A stretch of 64,000 bases of DNA from Gracilaria domingensis. Its lineage: Eukaryota; Rhodophyta; Florideophyceae; Gracilariales; Gracilariaceae. Positions within the stretch are counted from its first letter, which is position 1. Each line of letters begins with the position of its first letter. The notes beneath the pieces are model-generated. The model was not told the origin of the DNA. It searched no databases and was given only the letters and a program-made list of their open reading frames with translations. Shown here piece by piece: positions 42,383 to 53,034 of the stretch. The stretch spans positions 110,054 to 174,053 of the forward strand of contig VCMS01000133.1 of assembly GCA_022539475.1 (NCBI GenBank), in the 5' to 3' direction. The translations under genes were made by a program, and so were the position numbers.

Positions 42383-43144
42383 ATGCCGTCCATGAAGCTT
42401 TGTTATTGGGATTCCCACGGTCGCGGGGAGCCCATTCGTCTTGCCTTCGTCATCTCGGGCATTGAGTTCGAGGACCAACGTTTCTCCTTTCCACAGTGGA
42501 ACGAAATCAAGCCCCACACTCCCTATGGCGCCGCGCCCACGCTCACTGTTGACGGTGAGGTCTTGGCGCAGTCCCACGCCATTCTGCGCTATGCCGGAAA
42601 ACTCGCAAAGTTGTATCCGATCGATCCGCTCGAGGCGCTCAAAGTGGATGAGGTTCTAGACACTATTGTCGACATGTCATCGGTATTCTACGCGTACATG
42701 GGTGATGACGTGAAGAGGCTTAAGGAACAACGCCATAAGTTTACCAACGAGGCTGTACCGCGATATGCATCTGCTCTGGAAACCAGATTTCATTCCTCCT
42801 CTGACGCTCACTACATTGTTGGTGGGAAGCTCTCGATTGCTGACATTTCTCTCACATGCCTCATCAACAGCATCCAGAGCGGTATCCTGGACTATGTACC
42901 CACCGATATCTTCGAATCTTACCCGAGGCTTATGGCCGTACATAAAGCCGTTATGGAACTCCCGAGCGTTGTTGAATGGTACAAAAAGTACCCGATAAGT
43001 ATCGAACCCCCAAGTTGGAGTGAAACTGTTTCACTGCTTTTGAGCTTTCACGTTGCACTTTTGTCTGTTCCGAAGCACACGCATCAACATTCTTATGTTT
43101 GGAAGAACCTAGAGCAGTTGCAGCTGCAACATCACCTACATTGA
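42383..43144 (+). CDS. Glutathione S-transferase, sigma-like
   Basis: 253 codons from ATG 42383 (a second ATG is at 42392). The thioredoxin-like N-terminal domain reads KLCYWDSHGRGEPIRLAFVI, GAAPTLTVDG and LAQSHAILRYAGKLAKLYP, with the cis-Pro of APTL and the glutathione-binding QSHAI box. The catalytic Tyr is expected in CYWDSHGRGEPIR. The all-helical domain includes GGKLSIADISLTCLINSI, whose Asp is the conserved N-cap residue. The family conjugates glutathione to electrophiles in the cytosol. After VEWYKKYP, where such proteins normally end, some 45 extra residues (His/Leu/Gln-rich) follow; this could be a real tail or read-through of an unspliced 3' intron. Nearest in type to the sigma/prostaglandin D synthase group. 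Confidence 0.88.
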   Translation: MPSMKLCYWDSHGRGEPIRLAFVISGIEFEDQRFSFPQWNEIKPHTPYGAAPTLTVDGEVLAQSHAILRYAGKLAKLYPIDPLEALKVDEVLDTIVDMSSVFYAYMGDDVKRLKEQRHKFTNEAVPRYASALETRFHSSSDAHYIVGGKLSIADISLTCLINSIQSGILDYVPTDIFESYPRLMAVHKAVMELPSVVEWYKKYPISIEPPSWSETVSLLLSFHVALLSVPKHTHQHSYVWKNLEQLQLQHHLH

Positions 43145-44449
43145 AGTCTTCATTAACATTTTCATTTTAATCTAGAACGTGTTTTGTGGCTTGTTCTTAA
43201 ACTCTTTCAACTGTTATCTCATCATCACAGCCATTTAGCGTCACTAAGCTTCAGTTTTCTCATCATTGGAATTAACTATAAGAGACAAACTCAAACAAAA
43301 GACAAACTTCTCCATCAATTCCAGCCTAAGAATTGCGCTTTGCAGTTACGATTGCGAGTGCTCCATGCTTTGGAATTGAAATAGCAATTTCAAAACGATG
43401 AAGGTATTGCAATCTTGATTGAAAAGCAATGAAAGCAAATGCGATTGCAGAGTTTGGAACCACTATTGCAATCGCGATTGCAAAACGAGAAAAGTATTGC
43501 AATCGTCGAGACAGAACGATGAATTGCAAGATTGCAATCACGAGCAAACGAACTGCTCGAATTTCTGGCTACCGTAGAACATGGGGCGCCGAACAGGCCT
43601 ACAATGAATTGCGACTTCTCCATTGGGACAAGTCGACCCCGCTACCGTAGAACATGGGGGCCCCGAAGAGGCCTGTGGCGGAATATAGGAAAGGCTATGA
43701 GGCCCTGTCAGGCCCCGAGTATAATCGTTTTCGAAGTTTTCTGACAGTACAACATCTCCAGGCCCTACCCAATCATATTTCCAACTCAAGTTGCCCAAAA
43801 CCCTGGCTTTTTAATACCCTCGTACAACGAGTACTCAATTTTCAGTCCCTTTTCTCGATAGCGTTGGTAGTGCTTTACACTTTCGATGTACGTTATACTA
43901 CCATGTCTCTCGTCACCACTTGAATACTAGTGCGTCTCTCCATCCATAAACCCAAAATTCTTCTGAAAGGATAACGCAGTCCCAGTTCTGGTAAGGGCAG
44001 ACCGGTGATGCTATAGGACATTTAACGAGTAGTAAGAAGCTGAAGTTGTCTAGCCACAGCTCTTTGTTGGGCATACCCCTTCTTTTCATCCTTTCAGCTT
44101 TTTTCTGCTGAAGAAACGTATCGTTTGTCCCTGTAAACTTGGGAGTCTTGAATGACGTTAAGGAATATCTGTTACGTTGCCGCTCAGAACACCATCAAGA
44201 CCCCTTATTCTGCCTCCATTGAGCGAACTTCAAGTTCTTTCTGTTGGTGATATTGCTTTCAAGTGGCTCTACAAGGTGTTGGCCTTTCTGGTGATGGAGT
44301 ACTTTTAGGATCGCTGTGCAGTTAGTTTTCGTTAAGCTAGTGTGCCCCTAAAAGAGAGAGAGAGAGAGAGGAGTAGTACGAAGCTCATTAAATCCCCATT
44401 AGCTTCTATCGCCTGCAAATGTCAGCAGTTTAATCTCAGATACAATCCG
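43145..44449. repeat. Intergenic with degenerate ATTGCAATC repeats
   Basis: 43320-43550 is a loose array of ATTGCAATC / GATTGCAAT words in both orientations. A 33-34 base segment beginning GCTACCGTAGAACATGGGG occurs twice (43568-43600 and 43641-43674). A (GA)n run lies at about 44352-44372. No gene recognised. Confidence 0.5.
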
Positions 44450-44457
44450 TATAAAAG
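44450..44457 (+). promoter_or_regulatory. TATA box of the Cys-repeat/VWA gene
   Basis: TATAAAAG, 96 bases upstream of ATG 44546. Confidence 0.65.
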
Positions 44458-44545
44458 CACGTTTCTGTCACACGGTTAGAAGGTTTTTCACTACTAGTTC
44501 TATTGATATATCTGACGCAGAGTGATTATCACCTACCTGCTCACA

Positions 44546-46693
44546 ATGGGAACTACCAGAACGTCTCGAGTTTTTGTGATCCTCTTTGTGATTGCACTCG
44601 CCTTCTGCTCTCCCGTAGAAGCTCAGGACTCAACATCGAAATGCCCTTCAAACTGTTTAGCGACCAAGAAGCTTGCTAAAAAAGAGTGCAAGACCCTCGA
44701 ATCTTTTGGATGTGTTGTGGAATCATGCAAGGATGGAGCAGGAACCAACGGGTTTGCATGTGTTGAACCTACTCCCCCTCCAACGAAATGCCCTTCCGTC
44801 TGTAACATCGAAAAGAAGAGTGTGAAGAAAGAGTGCAAAAAGCTCTCTTTCTTGGGCTGTACTGTTCAAAAGTGTATCACTGATGATGGCTCGAAGGGTT
44901 GGAAATGTGAAAATCCGACTCCGCCCCCTTCTCAATGTCCAGCCGTTTGTAATACAGATAAAAAGAGTACCAAGAAAGAGTGCAAGAAACTAACGTCTTT
45001 GGGATGCATTTTGCAAAAATGCATTACCGAGGACGATTCCAAGGGCTGGACTTGCGCCCTGCCGACTCCCACTCCCACTGGATGTCCTGCTATTTGTAGT
45101 ACGGACAAGAAGAGTACTAAGAAGACCTGCAACAAACTAACGTCTTTGGGATGCATTCTTCAAAAATGCATTACCGAGGACGATTCCAAGGGTTGGACTT
45201 GCGCCCTTCCGACCCCAACTCCCACTGGATGTCCTGCTCTTTGCAGTACGGATAAGAAGAGTACTAAGAAGGCCTGCAAGAAGCTAGCGTTCTTGGGATG
45301 TAAATTTGAAAAGTGTGAAACAAGTGACGGAGAGAAGGGTTGGATATGTGTTGGAGAAGAACCGAAAAGTTGCCCTGCAACGTGTAGAAGCAACAAGGAG
45401 GAGGTCGACAACGAATGTGAAGGATTTGAAGGAACTCAGTGCAGGGTAAGAACTTGTTCTCTGGGCACCACCCCTACATATTCCTGTGATGTTCCTCTTG
45501 AAAGGCAGAGCTGCATACGAAGTTCATGCGACTTCTACGAAGAAGATGCTCTCAAGCACTGCAACTATGACACCTCGGGATTCTTTGGATGTGAAATTCA
45601 GAGATGTGCCTTGTCAGCGGGACAAGGATATAAATGTGAATTCATTACGTATGGAGACGGGGATACAATTAACCTTGAGAGACCATCAGTTGATCACCTA
45701 TTCCAGTTTTATTCTCTTATCAAAAATCCGCCCACTCTGCTTGAAGACATCTACTTTCTCACAGACGCGACTTCTTCAATGGCTTCGGAAATCGATACAG
45801 CCAAAGAAAAGTTCAGGGCAGTCATCAGTGAGCGCTTAGGTGCAAAGGACACACCTTTTGGAAGCTCATTTTGGGAAACACTCCCAGAAGGTCTTCCCCC
45901 AGTTAGTAGGCATTTTGGAATCGGCATATTCCGGGATGAGGAAGAGTTGGATAATGGCTTCGAGAACGTTCACAGTATGTCAGATGACACAGCCAGTGTA
46001 CTGACCTCAATCAACTCAATAGAGGCAACAGGTGGAAGCGGTGGGGCCGAAGCTAATCTGGTAGCTTTGTACAAGGTTGCGACCGACGAGAGCATCGGAT
46101 GGCGAGAAGACTCTCGCAAACTTCTTGTATACTTTGGAGATTTCCCAGGACACGAGCCGAGTTGCGTCGGAGGACTAGAGATTACGAGGAACACAGTGAT
46201 TGATGCAATCAACGCAAAGGGCATCCATATTATTGCTGTTAACTTTGGAAGTGATGTCACTCCAGAAACCGATGGTTCAACAGGATTCAATAGTCCTGCC
46301 GAGAGCTTTGGGTGTGGTTCTTTAGAGATGTCAGACGCGAGACAGGGAAATGAGATTGCCTTCAACACAAAGGGAGAAACTGTATCAAAGACTGACCAGC
46401 TTGATTTGCAAAATAGCATTCACAGGTTTATGTCAAGTTCTGTGAACGGCATAAGGTACAGAACAGATTGTGAACCATATCTCAGGACCACAACACATGA
46501 AGCTAGTTGGTTCCCGCCTAGCAAGCTTGAGGAAAATGTTTATTCCGGATTCGTGGTGACCTCAAATATATGTGACCTTCCTACCGCTTCGCTGGAATGC
46601 AAGTATGAGTACACAATTGATTTTGAAGGAACAGCCAGGTCGCAACTCGGGGCTGTGATTACGGTAAAGGTCAACAATGTGCAAGGATGTTAA
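44546..46693 (+). CDS. Secreted protein with seven Cys-rich modules and a VWA domain
   Basis: 715 codons from ATG 44546. Residues 1-26 are a signal peptide (hydrophobic VFVILFVIALAF, cleavage likely after VEA). Seven six-cysteine modules follow (first Cys codons at 44642, 44789, 44936, 45083, 45230, 45371, 45512), with exact 147-base periods for the first five and 141 after. The pattern is CP..C...KK..KK.CK.L..LGC...KC......GW.C, joined by PTPTP linkers. From residue about 400 a von Willebrand A/integrin I-like domain reads EDIYFLTDATSSM (metal-ion site D-x-T-x-S) and later GGSGGAEANL, KLLVYFGDFPGHEP and GIHIIAVNFG. There is no C-terminal anchor, so it is probably released or wall-bound. VWA domains mediate adhesion. 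Modules 3-5 are almost identical, implying recent expansion. Confidence 0.85.
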   Translation: MGTTRTSRVFVILFVIALAFCSPVEAQDSTSKCPSNCLATKKLAKKECKTLESFGCVVESCKDGAGTNGFACVEPTPPPTKCPSVCNIEKKSVKKECKKLSFLGCTVQKCITDDGSKGWKCENPTPPPSQCPAVCNTDKKSTKKECKKLTSLGCILQKCITEDDSKGWTCALPTPTPTGCPAICSTDKKSTKKTCNKLTSLGCILQKCITEDDSKGWTCALPTPTPTGCPALCSTDKKSTKKACKKLAFLGCKFEKCETSDGEKGWICVGEEPKSCPATCRSNKEEVDNECEGFEGTQCRVRTCSLGTTPTYSCDVPLERQSCIRSSCDFYEEDALKHCNYDTSGFFGCEIQRCALSAGQGYKCEFITYGDGDTINLERPSVDHLFQFYSLIKNPPTLLEDIYFLTDATSSMASEIDTAKEKFRAVISERLGAKDTPFGSSFWETLPEGLPPVSRHFGIGIFRDEEELDNGFENVHSMSDDTASVLTSINSIEATGGSGGAEANLVALYKVATDESIGWREDSRKLLVYFGDFPGHEPSCVGGLEITRNTVIDAINAKGIHIIAVNFGSDVTPETDGSTGFNSPAESFGCGSLEMSDARQGNEIAFNTKGETVSKTDQLDLQNSIHRFMSSSVNGIRYRTDCEPYLRTTTHEASWFPPSKLEENVYSGFVVTSNICDLPTASLECKYEYTIDFEGTARSQLGAVITVKVNNVQGC

Positions 46694-47323
46694 ACACTAA
46701 CTCACAATGAGAAAGGCATCTCCGCACATATTTAGCTAGGAGCGCCTTGGTGCAAGAAGCTGTTTCATATCGTAAAAGCAAAAGGAACGAGGCGAAAAAG
46801 TTTTGAAGAACAGTAGTAGTCTTCGGCGCCTGCCTTCATCATGGTGCAACAAGATTGAAACGTTTAAACAACAAGTAGCATGCTTCTCTCGGAGAGGTGC
46901 AACAGCTGGAGTCATAGGCATCGATGCATATGACTCTGATGATCAAACCGGATGATATCGTACGCAACAGGTACGCACTGGAGAGGTACACTGGCCACTG
47001 TAACTACTAGTGTGGGTGCCAAATAAGTGTGGCCACATGAAATAGTGTGGGACACACTAATTGGTTGGCGCCCATACAATCTGCGATCAGACATAGTGTG
47101 GGTTTCATGCTTGTTACGAACAAATTGCGCGGGAAATGCGAACTGGGCAATGCTAGCGACCTCTCTTGCACGTGCTATAAACTAATCCCAACACAAAACT
47201 GTCTTCTCCATTGTGATTTGGTTACTACGCTTTTCTTTCCCTCTCAAGACATAACGAGATGTCCCTTACAGCATCACCTATCCTCAACGCATTTGCTCGT
47301 AGAACTCTATTGAACACCACTCT
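46694..47323. other. Intergenic, no gene recognised
   Basis: AGTGTGG occurs about four times between 47010 and 47102, with a short inverted match GTGCCAA / TTGGCGC around it. No ORF of interest. Confidence 0.4.
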
Positions 47324-47326
47324 TGA

Positions 47327-47373
47327 GGCCCGTTCCAAACAATATTTAGTGAAGTATGAAAAACAAAATATGC
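47327..47373 (+). repeat. Left TIR of the Harbinger element
   Basis: Begins GGCCCGTTCCAAACAATATT. It pairs with 50604-50650 with a few substitutions and small indels. Confidence 0.88.
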
Positions 47374-47634
47374 CTCGTTCTACGATTTGATTGGCCATAT
47401 TTTATGCCATGCCTTGTCTCGTGATGGCACTTGCGGCGGAGGTCTCTGCAAGTCCCTCACGAGACGATATCACACTTCGCGGCAAACCTCGCGGTGCATC
47501 CACCAGCACGGTGCACTTCGCTCGCCGCGATCGCGTCTCGCCATACTACCTCTACAAGACAACGATTGCGTATCGTTGCACATCTTGCTCAGCAGTCTTG
47601 AGAAGCATGCTGCAGACGTTCACGATTCCCACGA

Positions 47635-48966
47635 ATGTCGTCAAATTCCCCATCTGATGCCCTCCCAAGCACACCCATCCAAAGCCGGTTGGGAATTGGC
47701 CAAATCGTCTCACAAATCCCCGACACGAAACAGACGCTGCCAAATGTCTTGAGCTCAAGGCAGGTTTCCATTTATGACGCCACTGACGTCACTAACGAGC
47801 CTCTCCGGTCCACTAAAAACCCAAAACAGCACGTCAACACAACCGTACAAGAGATATTACCTCAAAATGCGCCACAAACTATATTGCCTGGAGGCAATCC
47901 TCCGCCGAGTGCATGCTCGCAAGCATCGCTATCTTCGGCTTGCAGAAGACTAGGAATGTCCGGGTCTGGCACAAAGAGCGTGTTGCTCTCTCGACTTGCG
48001 CAGAAAAATGTAACATCTTTCTCAAAGATTGTAGAGCTTAAGCAACTATTTGAGGAGCTGGGCCAGGATTTATCAGAGAGTAACGGTCGCAGCCGGGCTC
48101 CGAACTGGACAAAAGAGGAGAGCGCTCGACTGTGTCAAGTAATCGCAGACTCACGGAACTCAACAGTTTTAGCCAAAATGTACCAACGAATAACGAGAGC
48201 AGAACTGGATGGACCGCGCCACGACCCATTTGCGGAGGAATTTCGCTACCTGTTTAACGACACAGAATTCAAACCCGAACCATCAGAACCACATGAAGGG
48301 GTCACAATGGATGTTCTTCTTAGCTTAGATCTGTCTATCCGAAGGCATATTCGCGACGGTCAAACATTAAAACAGAAATGGACAAAGCTACGATCAGCAT
48401 ACAGTGTAGCTTGCAAGAAGTTCCGGGCATCTGGACAAGGGGATTCGGACGCATTCCCTTCGTTTACAAAAGGCGATGATATACTATGCTATATGCACTG
48501 CGTTTTCTTCGAGCATCCTAGTTTGGATGCAGTGCTACGAATGATGCTTCCGGCATCACAAATCGAGGCTGGTGTTGGTGGCGATTCACATGCGACTGAA
48601 AGTGAAAAAGCTCCAACTCATTCTGGGAGAAAGCGCCGCCGGGATGAGACCACTCACGTTCTCGCTGCAGCGATAATATCCCTTGCCAGTTCGAGAGAGG
48701 GCGATCGCCCAATCGTTATTCAGGATAGTGCGTCAAACGCGACAGCTGTAGAGAGTCAAATACTTGAACTAGACAAATCGTTGAAGATTGCCAATACAGT
48801 ATCGTCTTTAATGGACTTGGAAGCAAAGATTCTGTCAATGATGAAGGGTGTCACGGGCGATGATGAATATTCTAAGAGGTCTTTGGAGAGCTACTCACGA
48901 CGACTCACACAGGTTGAGAAGATGATTAACGACGCAATGTCTCAAAAAGAACCTGCATCTAATTAG
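47635..48966 (+). CDS. Harbinger accessory protein (SAP and Myb/SANT-like)
   Basis: 443 codons from ATG 47635, intact. A disordered N-terminus is followed by a SAP-like helix pair (LSSACRRLGMSGSGTKSVLL, SRLAQKN, residues about 100-127). Then comes a Myb/SANT or trihelix-type domain beginning WTKEESARLCQVIAD (about 158) and continuing through LKQKWTKLRSAYSVACKKF (about 248-267). There is a basic patch SGRKRRRDET and a C-terminal helical stretch. In PIF/Harbinger elements the second gene encodes a DNA-binding Myb-like protein that brings the transposase into the nucleus and to the termini. Its place inside the TIRs, convergent with the transposase, supports this role. Confidence 0.8.
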   Translation: MSSNSPSDALPSTPIQSRLGIGQIVSQIPDTKQTLPNVLSSRQVSIYDATDVTNEPLRSTKNPKQHVNTTVQEILPQNAPQTILPGGNPPPSACSQASLSSACRRLGMSGSGTKSVLLSRLAQKNVTSFSKIVELKQLFEELGQDLSESNGRSRAPNWTKEESARLCQVIADSRNSTVLAKMYQRITRAELDGPRHDPFAEEFRYLFNDTEFKPEPSEPHEGVTMDVLLSLDLSIRRHIRDGQTLKQKWTKLRSAYSVACKKFRASGQGDSDAFPSFTKGDDILCYMHCVFFEHPSLDAVLRMMLPASQIEAGVGGDSHATESEKAPTHSGRKRRRDETTHVLAAAIISLASSREGDRPIVIQDSASNATAVESQILELDKSLKIANTVSSLMDLEAKILSMMKGVTGDDEYSKRSLESYSRRLTQVEKMINDAMSQKEPASN

Positions 48967-48971
48967 AGTAC

Positions 48972-50201
48972 CTACGGCCTGCGGCGTCCTAGAAACTGGA
49001 TTTCGTTCGTAAACGATTGTCGAAGAGCACTGGAGTCTAAGTCGCGACGGAGTCGATGAAGTTGGACATCTAGATCGCATTCGTCTTGGAGGTGGATGGT
49101 GTAGTCGGTGGGCTCTGTGTGACCATTGGTGTCAGTACGCGAGGGAGGTGGAAGAGTAACGCCACCGCCATGTTCTATAATGAAATTATGTAGTTTGCAG
49201 CATGTACCCACAACGAGAGTGTTCATTTGGAGAGTACAGCGCAAAGGTCGCCAAAGTATTCCCCATCTCCCAACCAATATACCAAATGCTTGCTCGATAA
49301 ATATTCTTGCCGAACTTTGCCAATAGTTGAAACAGTCCTGCGCAACAGACAGCCGTCTACCGGACCACGGACAAAGAAGCCTCTCCGAGCAAGTGTACGC
49401 ATCATCAGCCGCTATCCAGTAACCTGGCTCTAGACTTTCAGTATTTCGAGATAATAATCGAGAAAGAGAACTCATTGCATAAGCCGTTGAGTCATGGGTA
49501 GATCCCGGTGACACACAAGAGACAAACGTAAACCTGTAATATGAGTCACACATTCCTTGTAGGTTCAAGGCAAAGAATCCTTTTCGGTTCTAATATGTAG
49601 AAGAGTTAGCAACCTCAGAAGCCGACGGTTCGCAGATCTTCACAGCCAAGCCGTCCAATGCACCACAACAATGAGATAATGGACTGGCTCCTTCTCGTGT
49701 GAACCTTTCTGAAACGTCTTGTAACCACGATATATTGGAATAAGGGAAGGTAATTTGCAGGTTTTCGTTCAAGGAATGGATCGTTTCGTGAACATGATGG
49801 TAGAAAGTAGAAGTAGATAGATTGTGTGATAGACATATATCCAGATACGATCCGCCCGCTAACCAACGCAATGTCATAGAAAGCTTCAAGTAAATACTAT
49901 GCCTGTAATCTTGCTTGTTCTCTCCGTAGTTTAATCCGATTATCGCGACAAGACGGAGAAAAAGACGAAACGGCATTCTGTATAGACGTCGAAAGAATTT
50001 TTCAGGCATACCGTTTATGATGGAACGAAATGTGACTATCGGGCGATCAATGTTTTTGGAACATCGGCCTTCGAAAAGCTTGATGTGTCCGTGCCACACT
50101 GCAGCTAGAACGATAAAAAGATTTTCGGTTGATATTCTTCGTAAACGGTACACGGCTAGGGCAGAAGCTAGTCTGCGTCGACGTTGAAGTGGAGGATGCA
50201 T
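48972..50201 (-). pseudogene. PIF/Harbinger transposase with one in-frame stop
   Basis: Continuous frame from ATG 50201 to 48972 (about 410 codons) with a single TAG at 49592-49590. The N-terminal half has the helical region MPFRLFLRLVAIIGLNYGEN and the first catalytic Asp in CGALDGLAVKI. The second half starts NRKGFFALNLQGMCDSYYRF, has the second Asp in SPGSTHDSTAY and the expected acidic third residue in EQAFGILVGRWGILW. The family normally reads YY.RKGF at the break, so the TAG probably replaced a Tyr codon. Otherwise undamaged; read-through or very recent inactivation are both possible. Confidence 0.88.
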
Positions 50202-50603
50202 GATTGATATTTTCTGACTTTGATTATTTGTCTTGGATGATTTGTTTCATCACTGAAGAAGTTATTGGTGGCGTTTTGGTCTTTCTGAGCTTAAAAAGGG
50301 TAAGATTGGCGTTGGTTGTTGTTGCACTCCGTTTGTTTATTGCAGGGTTTAACGAGTTTATTGAGCTCACTTTCTGGAGGCATGATGAGCTGCACTTTTC
50401 TCTCGTAAGGCTTAAAATTCTATCTATGTTGACAGTGTTTATGACGTTCGAGTTTTGTTACCGAACCCGGGCTTTTATTAAACCCTTGGATATGAACTCG
50501 CATTGCCTAAGTCCACGCGCATTGTACGAGTACGAGGCTGAGTACGAGGGTTCCATGCATATTTGGTGTTGCCATTTGGAATGACGCCAGCAATTCCATT
50601 TTC

Positions 50604-50650
50604 TACATATTTTGATTTTCATATTTTGTAAATATCGTTTGGAACGGCCC
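50604..50650 (-). repeat. Right TIR of the Harbinger element
   Basis: Read inward from 50650: GGGCCGTTCCAAACGATATT. It is followed outside by TGA, the same three bases that precede the left TIR. Confidence 0.88.
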
Positions 50651-50653
50651 TGA

Positions 50654-53029
50654 GTGGCCCAAGCAATCCAGGAGAGAGCGGGAAATGGCTTAATATACAG
50701 ATCTGACTGTCAAGCATTTCTGACGAATGATGGTGCAGTATTTTGATAATTCTTACTGTAGCGGTAGAAAGGCTGACAGTATACAGCGGCCTTATTTTGG
50801 TGCAAATCTGAGCGAGTTGTTCGTCAGCAGTAGCAAAATCCACCAAAATAAGCGGGAAGAGAGTAGAACTTTCTACTTCCCGGAATATCATCAGCTTGGT
50901 ATGCTACTTCTTTCACGAGCAAGAGCTTGTCAGTTTCTAAGGAATCGTAAAACGGTAGTATTCAAGTAGTTCAATTAGACCACCCATGTCTTTCTGTGCA
51001 AATAATAATATATTATAATTCACAATTCTACACTTAAAAACTCGTAAAATCGCGATTTTATTGCTACAAAGCGGTGTTGAGTACAGCGTCCTTTCATTAA
51101 AAATTAGTCTAGATTAACTTGAAAACAGAGTACTCTACTCGAACTTGATACGCGTAAGTAAAATAGGTCTTGTGTTGAAATTAAAGACTTCAAAAAAAAT
51201 GATCAAAGACGTTTTGGTTTTGCCAAAAAAATACCATCAACATGTCGACATTTTCCGACATCTTCCCTAATTAACATGTACACCTTATTCAAAAACACCG
51301 TTACATTGTAATTCAGTACAAGTACAAGTAGTTTAACAATTTTAATTCTTTTTATATATTTCACGAGCAGTGATTGGAGCAAAAGTTTACATCTGTCACT
51401 AGTCCGAAAATTTTGCAATTACTCGGTCTCTTCAGGAAAGACCCAACAGCCCAATGGAACCAGCCATTCTCCGTCTAAGACTTCCAATAAAGAACTATTG
51501 CCAAACACAATCGAAGGCCACACAATGTTCTAATCAACACAAGTAGGGCACAAATTGCGAGTTAGATGATTAACAAACCTGATAACAAAGGTGAAAAACT
51601 AATAATATCAAAGGCAGTTTAGCAGATCTCTCAGTATTCCAAAGGAAACAAGAGGGTTAACCAACAAAAAAACCAAGTATCAAACACAACGAAGCCAGCT
51701 AGTAGTTTTTCATAAAAAACAGTCTAAACCCACCAGGTTTACATTTTTTGACACCTACCAAGACAAAGTTAAAGCGCCACTTTTAGAACGCCATTTCTGG
51801 AAAGTGTGAGCCTACACCCAGTGCTTTCTACAATAAAATTACACTTTATTTCTCATAAAACTCAATAATCAATACAGTAAAATGCTTCATGTGCTTTTAA
51901 ATATACTTTTCATTACATTATACGGTAAAACCCAGAAACCAAGAAAAAATACAGGATGTCCGAATCCTGCACCCTATATGGGCAGTCTCAGCGACACAGC
52001 CCTCTGACCATGCTCAAGCGACAACAAAGCCGATTGCAAAATCAAAGAGAGTAACTCAGTATACCTATAGAAGTAAAACCAAGAAAGAAGCAAAGCCCGA
52101 GTAAGTAACGAGATAGAGCCCAAAAGAATGGATCACAAACACTCATCTGTGTGAACAGTGCACAGGACAACCAACCACGAAGCAAAACTACAGCCCGTGC
52201 CAACCAGCAGAACAAATTCGATACCAACGCAACGACCACGCAGTGATGCCAAAAGAATATACCAAAGTGGGGCCAAAGAGTACCCAAACGGGTGCGGAAG
52301 CGGTACCTTAACCAGCCGGCTGTGTCTAGAGCGACGCCACTCCTTGGACAAGACGCTCGACGTTAGCCGATATCGGAACAATGGCAAGAACCCAAACAGC
52401 AGGTGCAAGCGTAGACTTCCTTAAGAACCATGAGGGGTAGATACGTCGAGAACAGCCGTGGTTACCGTCTCTGAGGAGTAATGAACCTACGTAGGCAACA
52501 CGATCTATAGCCTGGTCCTGGGAGAAAGGAAGCGAATCAGGTGAGTTTACTTGGTGGGCTCTAGGGCGGGATAGCCCGAGCTTATATAGGAATCTACCAA
52601 GAATTAAGCTATTACTAACTACAACCGTGGTGTGTACTTCTCGAGGTTCGAACACGCGTACAACTCAGTGTCAGGGTTGCTGTGGACAACCCCGGCGGGT
52701 ACACCTTGAGTATCTACACCACACGTGGGCTACGAAGTCCAGCGTCTGCTCGTGTCCGTGAGCCAATTCCCACATCTACCTATAAAGGTTCCTCCTGAAA
52801 ACTTCTTCCACAATCCTAGGAGAAATATGAGATGTAGGTAATGTGTAACTTTGATATAATTCCCGCAGAATGGCTAAAAAATGGATGTAATTCTGATATA
52901 AGTTTCGTATAAAGTTCTTTTCGTTACCATATTTGCATAAGTCTCCCGCAAGGCTGTGATATACTATGGATAAAGTTCTCAAGCATTTTCTAATCATTTC
53001 TGATACAGAAAAATTCAAAATATATTAAG
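50654..53029. other. AT-rich intergenic region, no gene recognised
   Basis: About 2.4 kb. 51000-51420 is very AT-rich; 51420-52780 is of mixed composition with short frames on both strands and no domain. Possibly old transposon debris, but I cannot name it. Confidence 0.4.
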
Positions 53030-53034
53030 TTTAT

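Larger units (their letters stand above)
47327..50650. mobile_element. PIF/Harbinger DNA transposon, structurally complete
   Basis: A 3,324-bp element with imperfect terminal inverted repeats of about 46 bases (left 47327-47373 starting GGCCCGTTCCAAAC; right 50604-50650, read inward GGGCCGTTCCAAAC), both continuing into TATGAAAA.CAAAATATG. It is flanked on both sides by TGA (47324-47326 and 50651-50653), a 3-base target duplication; the family usually prefers TWA. It contains the two expected genes, tail to tail with 5 bases between their stops: a SAP/Myb-like accessory protein and a DDE transposase with one in-frame stop. Confidence 0.9.
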
